Shown here piece by piece: positions 54,410-62,201 of a stretch of DNA of 64,000 nt. The stretch comes from Pirellula sp. (GTDB lineage: Bacteria > Planctomycetota > Planctomycetia > Pirellulales > Lacipirellulaceae): contig PNKX01000007.1 in the NCBI GenBank assembly GCA_013822725.1, positions 62,001 to 126,000 on the forward strand, given 5' to 3'. Positions within the stretch are counted from its first letter, which is position 1; every line of letters starts with the position of its first letter. Below the pieces are notes generated by a model, which saw only the letters and a list, made by a program, of their open reading frames with translations, made no database searches and was not told the DNA's origin. A program made the translations under genes and the position numbers.

Positions 54410-55735
54410 CTAAGGCAGCGGTACGTTTTCGAGTTTGAACTCCACCGGCACCGCCACGATCGAGGCCGGAGTGCGGTAGACCCACGTGTAGTCCTTCAAC
54501 TCGCGGCCTTCGGGGAGTTCGTAGAAATAAGCGAAGCCGATTTCGTCCTCGGTTTGCAGCGTCGTTTCGAAGCCGGCGTTGTCGAGCGGCTCGCCATCTT
54601 TGTCGACGAGCGTGGCGACGTTCTGGAAGACCCAGCCGCCGTTGACGTCGAGCGCGGCGTCGCTGCTTTCGACGGCGAGCCGCATGTGGATTTCCCAGAG
54701 GGCCTGATTCTTCGTGACGCGGTCGAGCGTCACCGCAACTTCACCGGCGCGCTGCGTCACTTCCTTGGCGCTGGCGAGGTTATCGAATTTCAGCTCCGCC
54801 GTGCGGCCAGGAACGAGAGCCGTCATGCGACCTGCGATCGTCGCGAGTTTCTCCGACTTGCGCGCCGGCAACTGCAACGAGATGGTGACGTCGGTAGCGT
54901 GGCTACCTGACTGAACTTCTACGTTGAACGCTTCTTCCCCGCCGACGACCGGGGCTTCGCGGTCGTCGTCGCAGACGACCTTCAGGTCGGCGGCGTTGAG
55001 CGCGAGACCGATCGGGCGCAATCGCGGCTCCCAAGAGATTTCAAAGTCGACCGACAAGCCGCTTTGATCGGGCGAGCGGATGCCGCGCTGCGAGGAGGCG
55101 CCGGTCGCTTCGATGCGGAAGGGGCCTGAGTAGATAGCCCGCCCGCCGCCGCGACGGAGGACGCCCTGATCGCGGTCAATGATCGCGAGGTTCGCTTCGC
55201 CGGAATCGTTGTAGGGCGACATTTGCGCGCCGTCGAGGATCGCATCGAGCGCCGCCCAGAACGGTTGATCCTTGCCGCTGTAGGTAACCTTCTTGTCGGC
55301 CGTCTCTTGACCGAACTGCTCGCGGTAATCGGTGACACGGTTGCCGGTTTGTTTTTCGAGTTCCTTGAGAACGTCGCCAAGCGGGGCGTCGGTGACGTCG
55401 AGCGTCACGGTGGTCCCTTCGATCGCTTGCTTAGCGATGCGATTGCGAATTTCACCGGCGATGCGCGTGAGCCGGACCTGCACCTCTTGCGGCATCTCGT
55501 CGTTCGGTTTGGGGAGCAGGTCGACGAACGCCTCGCCGGATGAAGCCGACTTGTCCTGGAGGCCGAGCTCGATCAGTTGCTTCTCCGCGGCGTCGCGATC
55601 GGCGGCGTCGGCGGCGTCGAGTTGCTCGACCAGCTTTGCGATTTGCGCGGCTGGGGAGGGTTCCTCCGCGGCCTGGAGGGGCGTGAGCGCGGCAAGCAAC
55701 GATGCGGTAACGAGCAGCGGGGCGATGAATCGCAT
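54410..55735 (-). CDS. Secreted protein of unknown function
   Basis: 441 residues from the ATG at 55735. The signal peptide is APLLVTASLLAALTPLQA. A helical, Glu/Asp/Ala-rich segment (~20-75) is followed by a region resembling the secretin/STN or TonB-type short domain (VTLDVTDAPLGDVLKELEKQTGNRVTDY in pieces, residues ~105-150), then a large beta-rich C-terminal part with AFNVEVQSGSHATDVTIS and FAYFYELPEGRELKDYTWVY. The STN-like fragment (LxDVLxxLxxQTG) is the only recognisable piece; the protein is not a secretin. Long shared features with other planctomycete secreted proteins are likely. Confidence 0.7.
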   Translation of the reverse strand: MRFIAPLLVTASLLAALTPLQAAEEPSPAAQIAKLVEQLDAADAADRDAAEKQLIELGLQDKSASSGEAFVDLLPKPNDEMPQEVQVRLTRIAGEIRNRIAKQAIEGTTVTLDVTDAPLGDVLKELEKQTGNRVTDYREQFGQETADKKVTYSGKDQPFWAALDAILDGAQMSPYNDSGEANLAIIDRDQGVLRRGGGRAIYSGPFRIEATGASSQRGIRSPDQSGLSVDFEISWEPRLRPIGLALNAADLKVVCDDDREAPVVGGEEAFNVEVQSGSHATDVTISLQLPARKSEKLATIAGRMTALVPGRTAELKFDNLASAKEVTQRAGEVAVTLDRVTKNQALWEIHMRLAVESSDAALDVNGGWVFQNVATLVDKDGEPLDNAGFETTLQTEDEIGFAYFYELPEGRELKDYTWVYRTPASIVAVPVEFKLENVPLP

Positions 55736-55797
55736 GAGGGCTATCCCAAGGCAGGGCAACGGTTCGGTTGTTCCGATTGTAGCGTCAAACGCGCGGC

Positions 55798-55887
55798 GGG
55801 TGGCATGCCATAAGGTACTCCGCAGGGCGTGGAGAACCCTTTGCAGCTGCAACCACGCCCATCGGGGCGCCTCTGGGCGTGCCACCC
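55798..55887. repeat. REP-like element, GGGTGGCACGCCC family
   Basis: The arms GGGTGGCATGCC and GGGCGTGCCACCC enclose AGGTACTCCGCAGGGCGTGG and its diverged partner. Other copies are at 39130-39209 and 63138-63228; lengths are 80-91 bp. Confidence 0.85.
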
Positions 55888-55942
55888 TGATTCCGCTTCA
55901 AAGGATGCCGTTGGCCTTCATTTTGGCGTTGTAAACTTGAAT

Positions 55943-57043
55943 ATGAAACTGCACTCGCGAATCTCAATCGCTTTGACCTGCATTGGCGGCGGATCGGTCG
56001 CCTGGATCGCGCCGGCGACGCTGCGAGCCGAGCCGGCGCCGTTCATGATGCAGGCGATGGTCGCCGGCAAGCCGATCGACGGCCAGCCGCTGAAGTGGGA
56101 CGACCAGGAGATGAGCCTCCTGGGCCGCGACGGCGCCCTCTACGAGTTCAAGCCGGCCGACGCCAAGAACGCCAAACGGTACGGCAAGGGATTCGTCGGC
56201 TACAACAGCCAGGAGCTTCACGCGAAGCTGCGCGACGAATTCGACCGCAGCTTCGAGATCACGACGACGCCCCACTTCGTCGTCGTTCACCCGCACGGCG
56301 AATGGCGGGCGTGGGGCGATCGACTGGAATCGCTCTACCGTTCGTTCACGCACTACATGAGCGTCCGCGGCATGCGGATGACCGACCCGCCGACGCCGCT
56401 GGTCGCGGTCGTCTTTCGGTCGCAAGAGGACTATTATCGGCACGCCGCGGCGGGGGGAACGCCGATGCCGCCGGGAGTTCTCGGACACTACGATCCCGAT
56501 TCGAATCGCGTCTCCTTGTTCGACATCGAAGAGAAGGAGGGCAATCCAGATTGGTCGGATAACGCGGAGACGATCATCCACGAGGCGACCCACCAGACGG
56601 CCTTCAATCTCGGCGTCCACAGCCGCTTCGGCGAGCAACCGCGCTGGCTGGTCGAGGGGCTGGCGATGATGTTCGAAGCCCGCGGCGTCTGGGATAACGC
56701 TTCGATTCAACAACAAGAAGCCCGGATCAACCGAGGCCGGCTGGCAGACTTTAAAGCGAGCGCGAAGTCGCGATCGGCCGATTGGATGACGATCATGGTG
56801 GCGAGTGATAAGCCGTTCCAGTATTACCCTGGCGTGGCGTATGCCGAGGCCTGGGCGCTGACGTTTTACCTGTGCGAGACGAGGCCGCAGGAATACAGCA
56901 ACTATCTGGCCCGCGTCGCCGCGCGGCCGGCGTTCAGCAAGTATTCGCCGCGCGAACGGCTCGCAGATTTCACGGCAGCGTTTGGGAAGGATCTCACGCT
57001 GTTGTCAGCGCAGTTGGATCGGTACGTCAACGAGTTGCCGTGA
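55943..57043 (+). CDS. Secreted DUF1570-type (gluzincin-like) peptidase
   Basis: 366 residues. The signal peptide SIALTCIGGGSVAWIAPATLRA is followed by LLGRDGALYEFKPADAKN, then a domain with PHFVVVHPHGEWRAWGDRLESLY and the zinc motif IIHEATHQTAF (HExxH), followed by RWLVEGLAMMFE, whose Glu is placed as the third zinc ligand of gluzincins. This arrangement matches DUF1570, a planctomycete-rich predicted metallopeptidase family; no substrate is known. The ATG at 55943 is chosen because it precedes the signal peptide; upstream in-frame sequence runs through a REP-like repeat. Confidence 0.85.
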   Translation: MKLHSRISIALTCIGGGSVAWIAPATLRAEPAPFMMQAMVAGKPIDGQPLKWDDQEMSLLGRDGALYEFKPADAKNAKRYGKGFVGYNSQELHAKLRDEFDRSFEITTTPHFVVVHPHGEWRAWGDRLESLYRSFTHYMSVRGMRMTDPPTPLVAVVFRSQEDYYRHAAAGGTPMPPGVLGHYDPDSNRVSLFDIEEKEGNPDWSDNAETIIHEATHQTAFNLGVHSRFGEQPRWLVEGLAMMFEARGVWDNASIQQQEARINRGRLADFKASAKSRSADWMTIMVASDKPFQYYPGVAYAEAWALTFYLCETRPQEYSNYLARVAARPAFSKYSPRERLADFTAAFGKDLTLLSAQLDRYVNELP

Positions 57044-57061
57044 ACTGTAGTGAGCAGGGAA

Positions 57062-57136
57062 GGTGTCGGGGATCTTTTGCCACTGGAGGCGTACTAGAAA
57101 AGTTAACATTTCCAGTGGCAAAAGGTCCCCGACACC
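57062..57136. repeat. REP-like element, GGTGTCGGGGATCTTTTGCCACT family
   Basis: The arms GGTGTCGGGGATCTTTTGCC and GGCAAAAGGTCCCCGACACC enclose ~35 nt, with the inner CACTGGAGG/TTCCAGTG also paired. It is the same length as 51364-51438. It ends 8 bp before the stop of the ABC permease gene. Confidence 0.88.
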
Positions 57137-57144
57137 CTTAGTCC

Positions 57145-57981
57145 TCACAACGGCGCAGGGACGTCGCGGCGGCAGAAGATTGTGGCGGCGAGGGCAAGTG
57201 CCGCGACGCCAAGGCCAAGGAGCGTGGCGTTGTATTGCCAGAACAGCGGCCAGTAGACCGACGGATCGCGGTTCAGGCCGATCGTCAGCAGCGTCGGCTC
57301 ATAGACCGAGAGAATCGTCAGCCGGTTCATCCACGCGAAGCGATCGTTCAGTCGGCCGATAATCATCAGCATCAGTTCGACGACGTAAAACGCGATCACC
57401 ATGCCGACGGCCTGAGACCGCGTCCGCACGAGGGCGGCGACGAGCGTCGCGGCGCCGGTGATGAACACGCCGAGGCAAACGAAATTCACCGCAGCGGGGG
57501 CCAGTTTGGTCCACTCGGGCGCTTCCTCGAACTTACTGAATTGCAGTCCGAATTTCACGCCGAGCCAACTCGCGGCGCCCATCGCCAGCACGCCGCCGAG
57601 GGTGACGGCCGTGTGAGTCGTCACCAGCGTGAGTCGCCGCACCGGCTGGGCGAGCAGCATCTCCATCGTGCCGGCGCCGATGCGGCCGGCGAGGCAATCG
57701 GTGGCGCGCGTCACGGTCCAGAGTCCCAGCAACATCAGCAAGCCCAACTCTTCGAAGCTGAACGCCACGCGCCCCAGCGGCGAGGCGAGATCTTCGATCG
57801 GCACCGGCAGCAACCCTTGGAAGATCTGCAGCCCCTCGGAAAAGAACTTAATGAAGGCGTCGACCTTGATGTGCGACGCCACCCAGACGCGGAGCCAGGT
57901 GAAGCCAAAGGACATGACGCAGCAACTGACCAGCAGCAGCCAGCTGTCTCGCAGAGATCGTCCTAGCAACACCAGGTTCAT
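57145..57981 (-). CDS. ABC-2 type transporter permease
   Basis: 278 residues with six hydrophobic segments, an ABC2_membrane arrangement: LLLVSCCVMSFGFTW (~15-30), LLMLLGLWTVTRATDC near residue 80, GAGTMEMLLAQPVRRLTLVTTHTAV (the conserved loop with coupling helix), VTLGGVLAMGAASW, LVAALVRTRSQAVGMVIAFYVVELMLMIIGRL, and a final one near 245-265. It overlaps the ATPase gene start-to-stop by 4 bp (ATGA), so the pair is translated together. Exporter of unknown substrate; family members export drugs, lipids or polysaccharides. Confidence 0.88.
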   Translation of the reverse strand: MNLVLLGRSLRDSWLLLVSCCVMSFGFTWLRVWVASHIKVDAFIKFFSEGLQIFQGLLPVPIEDLASPLGRVAFSFEELGLLMLLGLWTVTRATDCLAGRIGAGTMEMLLAQPVRRLTLVTTHTAVTLGGVLAMGAASWLGVKFGLQFSKFEEAPEWTKLAPAAVNFVCLGVFITGAATLVAALVRTRSQAVGMVIAFYVVELMLMIIGRLNDRFAWMNRLTILSVYEPTLLTIGLNRDPSVYWPLFWQYNATLLGLGVAALALAATIFCRRDVPAPL

Positions 57982-58862
57982 TCGTCGCCGTTCGTCGCGG
58001 GATGGTGGCGTTCGTACACGCTCCGCAGACCGATCGGTTCGATCTGCAGTTTCGCCAGCGGCTGATTGGCAAGCCAGCCGAGCAAGGGAGCCAGTTCGCC
58101 GCGAGAAATTACCGTGACGCCGCCGACGGCGTCTTGATGAACGTCGATGTCGGCGGCCAACGAAGCGGGGAGAGGCGAGAGAGGACCGGTTAGCGCTGCC
58201 TGGATGCGATGTTGCCGGCGCACGTCGACGACGCGCACCGTATCGACGAGTCGGCCCGCTTTGAGCACCAGCACGCGATCGCAGACGTCCTCGACCTCAG
58301 AGAGAACGTGCGACGAGAAGAGAATCGTCTTCCCCTCGCCGCGGGCCTCGCGAATGAGTTCGACCACGTCGCGGCGGACGGTGGGGTCGAGATTGGCCGT
58401 CGGCTCGTCGAGGATCACCAGCGGCACGTCGGGGGTGAGCGTCACCGCCAGGGCGAGCTTCTGCCGCATGCCGGTCGACATCTGCCGCACGCGGCGAGTG
58501 AGATCGAGTTGCAGCCGCTCGGCCAAACGCAGCGACCGCTCAAGCGAGGCATGGCGAAGTTGGGCGAAGAACTGCAGCGTCTGGCGGCCATTGAGTTGGC
58601 GGAAGAGCCTGGCGTCGCCGGGGAGGTAAGCGAGCTGCCGGTGGACGGCGACCGATTCGCGGTAGCAATCGCGTCCGTCGATGCGGGCGGAACCGCTCGT
58701 CGGCTGGAGGTAACCGAGCAAGTGTCGCAGCAGCGTCGTCTTGCCGGCGCCGTTGGGGCCGAGCAGGCCGAGGATCTCGCCGCGCGGGACGTCGAAGGTG
58801 CAATCAGTCAGTGCCGCCAGCTGCCCGTAGCGTTTCGACAGCAGGTCGGTCTGAATGAGCAC
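57978..58862 (-). CDS. ABC-2 type transporter ATP-binding protein
   Basis: 294 residues from a GTG at 58862. Walker A is LLGPNGAGKTTLLRHLLG, the Q-loop region QLAYLPGD, the signature MSTGMRQKLALAV (the SxGMxQ variant usual in ABC-2 exporters), Walker B LVILDEPTANLDP, and the H-loop FSSHVLSEVEDVC. The last ~80 residues form a small domain. It energises the overlapping permease. No sensor or regulator gene is coupled to it. Confidence 0.93.
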   Translation of the reverse strand: MLIQTDLLSKRYGQLAALTDCTFDVPRGEILGLLGPNGAGKTTLLRHLLGYLQPTSGSARIDGRDCYRESVAVHRQLAYLPGDARLFRQLNGRQTLQFFAQLRHASLERSLRLAERLQLDLTRRVRQMSTGMRQKLALAVTLTPDVPLVILDEPTANLDPTVRRDVVELIREARGEGKTILFSSHVLSEVEDVCDRVLVLKAGRLVDTVRVVDVRRQHRIQAALTGPLSPLPASLAADIDVHQDAVGGVTVISRGELAPLLGWLANQPLAKLQIEPIGLRSVYERHHPATNGDE

Positions 58863-58910
58863 GAGCGCCGCGTCCTTTGCGAATCGATCGAGAACTCACT
58901 CGATGGGGAG

Positions 58911-58950
58911 TCCAGCGGCGGCTCGGCGGGAGCCTCGCCCTCCCGGGGAA
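58911..58950. repeat. Half REP-like element GGCGGCTCGGCGGGAGCCTCGCCCTCCC
   Basis: One arm of the pair seen complete at 59914-60056 (read as GGCGGCTCGGCGGGAG + CCTCGCCCTCCC), lying between the ABC ATPase start and the EpsI stop. The partner arm is missing. Confidence 0.65.
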
Positions 58951-58955
58951 GACGA

Positions 58956-59762
58956 CTACGCGGCGGGAACGGCCGCCTCGGCCGGAGCGGCCTCGGCAGG
59001 GGGAGTTGCAGCAGGCGCAGGCTCCACGGGCGCGGACTCCGCTGGAGCGGCGGCGTCCGTCGGCGGCGCGTCGAGCAGCGGGGCGGCGCCGTCGGCGAAC
59101 AGCGTCTTGTTAACTACCGGCAACATCATTTCGGCGAACTTGTACGCGGTGTTGTCGGTGACCGACTCTTCGCGATCTTTCATCGCCGAGGTGAAGTAAA
59201 GCTTGTAGAGGGCCCGGTTGTTGCCGAAGGCGATGCGGGAACTGTCAGGCGCCACCCATTGCTTCTCGTCGCCTTCGTTCGGGTTCCAGGCCCAAAAGAC
59301 GCGCACCAAGGGGCCGCCGGCGCCAAGCGACGATTCCTTCTTGAAGCGGGCCGTATGGAAGTTAGCGTCTTCCGTCGAGCCGTCGGGAGTGATCGGTTGC
59401 TTCAGCTGAGTGCCGTCCATCGCAAAGCCCTGGCTGGGGTAGCAGATGTCAGGCGTATGGCGAGAAATGTCGCGGGCGTGCCCGACGACCAACCAGACGT
59501 CGACCTTGTCGTTCGTTTGCTGGTTCGTGTAGGTACGCGAAACGTGACTGACGGCGCCAGCCGTGTTCAGCGTTTCGTCCGTCACCGGATTGTCGACGCC
59601 GACCCAAGGACCGACTTCCTTCGGCAGGCCGGCAAATCGCTGGTTGAACTCTTCGACGCTGATGCTCGAACCTGTGAAACGATCCGAATAGACGCTTTCC
59701 CAAAACGTCAGCGAAGCAATGAGCACAACGGTGACGGCGACGGGAACGTAAAGACGCAGCAT
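58956..59762 (-). CDS. Exosortase-associated EpsI-family protein
   Basis: 268 residues. One N-terminal membrane helix (YVPVAVTVVLIASLTFWES) is followed by an extracytoplasmic domain with GLPKEVGPWVGVDNPVTDE, the EpsI/DUF3485 signature RHTPDICYPSQGF (His and Cys), and FFYWA-like RVFWAWNPNE. The last ~45 residues are an Ala/Pro/Glu tail (PAESAPVEPAPAATPPAEAA), absent from most EpsI proteins. EpsI is part of exosortase/PEP-CTERM export systems, often fused to or next to the exosortase; here no exosortase is adjacent. The stop is within 10 bp of a repeat of the GGCGGGAGCCTCGCCCTCCC type (58911-58950). Confidence 0.85.
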   Translation of the reverse strand: MLRLYVPVAVTVVLIASLTFWESVYSDRFTGSSISVEEFNQRFAGLPKEVGPWVGVDNPVTDETLNTAGAVSHVSRTYTNQQTNDKVDVWLVVGHARDISRHTPDICYPSQGFAMDGTQLKQPITPDGSTEDANFHTARFKKESSLGAGGPLVRVFWAWNPNEGDEKQWVAPDSSRIAFGNNRALYKLYFTSAMKDREESVTDNTAYKFAEMMLPVVNKTLFADGAAPLLDAPPTDAAAPAESAPVEPAPAATPPAEAAPAEAAVPAA

Positions 59763-59913
59763 GGAGGGATCTCGACGAGACGATAATGGAACCGTGAAGG
59801 GCGTCGACCCGAAGTCGAACGGCCATGGAGACTTAATTCACGGTAGGCGCGTGGCCAGAGAGTGTCAAGCAAGCGCGATGGAGGGCCGGATAACCGGCAC
59901 AAGCGGGCCGGAA

Positions 59914-60056
59914 AACGGGAGGGCGAGGCTCCCGCCGAGCCGCCGCAGGAGATTGAACCTATCGCCAAGCCAAGCACATCGGAATCTCCACGACTCCTTG
60001 CGACGAGTGGTCACCCGAGCCAAACGGCGGCTCGGCGGGAGCCTCGCCCTCCCACA
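59914..60056. repeat. Inverted repeat, GGCGGGAGCCTCGCCCTCCC family
   Basis: The left arm 59914-59944 (GGGAGGGCGAGGCTCCCGCC...) and right arm 60027-60056 (...GGCGGGAGCCTCGCCCTCCC) are near-perfect complements. It sits between the EpsI gene's start and the stop of the response-regulator gene, 4-7 bp before the latter. Confidence 0.82.
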
Positions 60057-60059
60057 CTT

Positions 60060-61439
60060 CTAGTGCTCGGCCAATTGCTCGTCTTCGAGCCCCAGCCGCT
60101 TCATCTTCTTGTAAAGCGTCGTCCGGTTGACCCCAAGGGCGTCGGCCGTGGCGTTGCGGTTCCAGGCGTGGGCTTCGAGGACCTCAAGGATGATCTGCCG
60201 CTCGGGCTCCTCAAGGGCTTCCTTGAGGGTCCGGTGACTGCCACGGGCGACGCGGATGGTCGAACCGCCGGCGATCTCCCGCGGCAGGTCGGCGGGGGTA
60301 ATCAATTCGCCCTTGCCCAGGAGGACCGCCCGCTCGACGACGTTCTGCAGTTCGCGAATGTTGCCAGGCCAAGCATAACCTTCCAGCGCGGCGACCGCCT
60401 CTTCGGTGAAGCCGGTGACCTGGCGGTTGGTGTCTTCGAGCAACTCGTTGAGGAACGTCTGCGCGAGGATCAGCACGTCGCCGCGGCGAGCGCGGAGCGG
60501 CGGCAGTTCGACGTTGATGACGTTGACGCGATAATACAAATCTTGGCGGAAGCGACCTTCGGCGACCGCCTTTGACAGATCTTCGTTCGTGGCGAGGATG
60601 ACCCTCACGTCCACCTTAAAGGTTTTATCGCCGCCGACTTGTTCGAACTGCAACTCTTGCAGCACGCGGAGCAGCTTCACCTGCATCGCGGGACTGGCGG
60701 TGCCGATTTCGTCGAGGAAGATCGTGCCGCCGTCGGCCTGCATGAACTTGCCGACCTTGTTCCCAGTGGCCCCAGTGAACGAACCGGCGACGTGACCGAA
60801 GAGTTCGCTTTCGAGCAAGTTTTCGGGCAGGGCGCCGCACGCGACTTCGATGAACGGCTTGCCGCTGCGCCGGCTGCTGCGATGGATCGCGCGGGCGATC
60901 ATGCTCTTGCCGGTGCCGCTTTCGCCGGTGACCAGGACGGTCGCCTTGGTGTCGGCGACGCTGTCGATCACGTCGAAAATCCGCCGCATCTCGGCGTCGT
61001 GGCCGACGACGTTGTCGAGGCCGGTCCGCTTGTCGAGTTCGCGCTTGAGCTGCGTGTTCTCTTCGATGACCTTATGTTGGGTGAAGGCCCGTTCGATCGA
61101 GACGAGGAGTTCGTCGTCGATCAGCGGCTTCGTGAGATAGTCGAGAGCGCCGGCGCGGAGGGCTTCAACCGCCGAGTCGGGATCGCCGTAGCCGGTCATC
61201 AAGATGACCTGACTCTCGGGATGCGAGCGGCGAACTTGCTCTAGCAGGTCGAGGCCGTCGCCATCTTTCAGACGGACGTCGACGAGCAATAAATCGTACG
61301 ACTTGCGGGCCAGGCGATCGTTGGCTTCGGCGACGCCGCGGACGGCGTCGACTTGCATGCCGTGGCTGCGGAGCCAGTCGGCCATGGAATCGAGAACTTG
61401 GCGATCGTCGTCGACGAGCAGCAGTGAGCCTTGAAGCAT
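60060..61439 (-). CDS. NtrC-family sigma-54-dependent response regulator
   Basis: 459 residues. An N-terminal receiver domain (VDDDRQVLDS, phospho-acceptor Asp in LLLVDVRLKDGDG, Lys in YLTKPL) is followed by an AAA+ sigma-54 activator domain: Walker A GESGTGKSMIARAIH, the loop ELFGHVAGSFTGATG (the sigma-54-contacting GAFTGA reads GSFTGA here), Walker B GGTIFLDEIGT, and RFRQDLYYRVNV. A C-terminal Fis-type HTH ends it (EAHAWNRNATADALGVNRTTLYKKMK). On phosphorylation it opens promoters held by sigma-54. No cognate histidine kinase is adjacent. It precedes EpsI on the same strand but with a repeat between them. Confidence 0.94.
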   Translation of the reverse strand: MLQGSLLLVDDDRQVLDSMADWLRSHGMQVDAVRGVAEANDRLARKSYDLLLVDVRLKDGDGLDLLEQVRRSHPESQVILMTGYGDPDSAVEALRAGALDYLTKPLIDDELLVSIERAFTQHKVIEENTQLKRELDKRTGLDNVVGHDAEMRRIFDVIDSVADTKATVLVTGESGTGKSMIARAIHRSSRRSGKPFIEVACGALPENLLESELFGHVAGSFTGATGNKVGKFMQADGGTIFLDEIGTASPAMQVKLLRVLQELQFEQVGGDKTFKVDVRVILATNEDLSKAVAEGRFRQDLYYRVNVINVELPPLRARRGDVLILAQTFLNELLEDTNRQVTGFTEEAVAALEGYAWPGNIRELQNVVERAVLLGKGELITPADLPREIAGGSTIRVARGSHRTLKEALEEPERQIILEVLEAHAWNRNATADALGVNRTTLYKKMKRLGLEDEQLAEH

Positions 61440-61697
61440 GATGAAGATTCTCCCCCGACTGAAGCCGCGCAGGCGGCTCGGACAGTGCGCAGCGTTTGGA
61501 GCGCGCGGTTCAACTTGTCAGGGCCGTGGCGTCCAACGGTGCGCGTCGTGGCGATTGGCAACGACGGCATGGCTGGCGGGGAGATTCTGCCATGGCCTGT
61601 TGAATTATTTACGTCGCAGGATGCGTGGAGGCAACGCGCTTGGCGGCAGGCCGCGGAAGAGCAAGGACGGGTCGTAACGGTTGTGGCGACTTCATTG

Positions 61698-61783
61698 CAG
61701 CCCCTGGCTCCGCCAGGGGGTCGGTCACCATTCCGAGAAGCATCGCCCTGCGTGGCGCTACCCCCGGGCGGAGCCCGGGGCTG
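61698..61783. repeat. 86-bp REP-like element (copy 5 of 5)
   Basis: The arms CAGCCCCTGGCTCCGCC and GGCGGAGCCCGGGGCTG with the core CATTCCGAGAAGCATCGCC. Its length equals that of the other copies. Upstream of the response-regulator gene. Confidence 0.92.
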
Positions 61784-61804
61784 CCATGCGGCGAATTGCG
61801 AAAA

Positions 61805-61861
61805 GTAGAAAAACGGAGGCGGCCCGACCTGGGGAGAGGAAGAGATCGGACCGCCTCCTAG
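61805..61861 (-). terminator. Terminator hairpin, minus strand
   Basis: Minus-strand GGAGGCGGTCCGA and TCGGGCCGCCTCC are joined by a ~20-nt loop and followed by GTTTTT. The nearest upstream minus-strand gene is the recombinase (ends at 62202), about 340 bp away, so its transcript may end here. Confidence 0.65.
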
Positions 61862-62017
61862 CGGTGGAGGGTCGCCGATCGAACCGCGGCCGGCGCGATG
61901 ACACACGCCGCTTTGCCTGCTCATAAATTGAAACCGCGGCCGATCAGCGTCAGTTGGCTGCTTCGACACGGTTTAGAGCGTGGGACTGGCTGCGTTGTTA
62001 CTGAGAAGAAAAAAAGG

Positions 62018-62197
62018 CAACCGCCAAGGACGCCAAGAGCGCCAAGGGAAGACGGGGATTTTTTACCGCGAATCACGCGAATCTGCGCGAATAGGTTGTA
62101 ATGGCCTGCCCTTATTCTTTATTCGCGTCAATTCGCGTGATTCGCGGTGAGTATTCCTCTGCTTTTCCTTGGCGCTCTTGGCGTCCTTGGCGGTTCA
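62018..62197. repeat. Nested hairpin repeats (GCCAAG type enclosing GCGAAT type)
   Basis: The outer arms (62018-62049 with 62163-62197) carry the same ~28-nt sequence as 54199-54394. The inner pair (62064-62094 with 62119-62149) is GCGAAT type. It ends 5 bp before the recombinase stop codon. Confidence 0.88.
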
Positions 62198-62201
62198 ATT
62201 C

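Larger units (their letters stand above)
61440..62201. other. Intergenic region with REP-like and nested hairpin repeats
   Basis: 762 bp, no convincing gene. It contains an 86-bp element (61698-61783), a minus-strand terminator hairpin (61805-61861) and a nested repeat (62018-62197). Confidence 0.7.
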
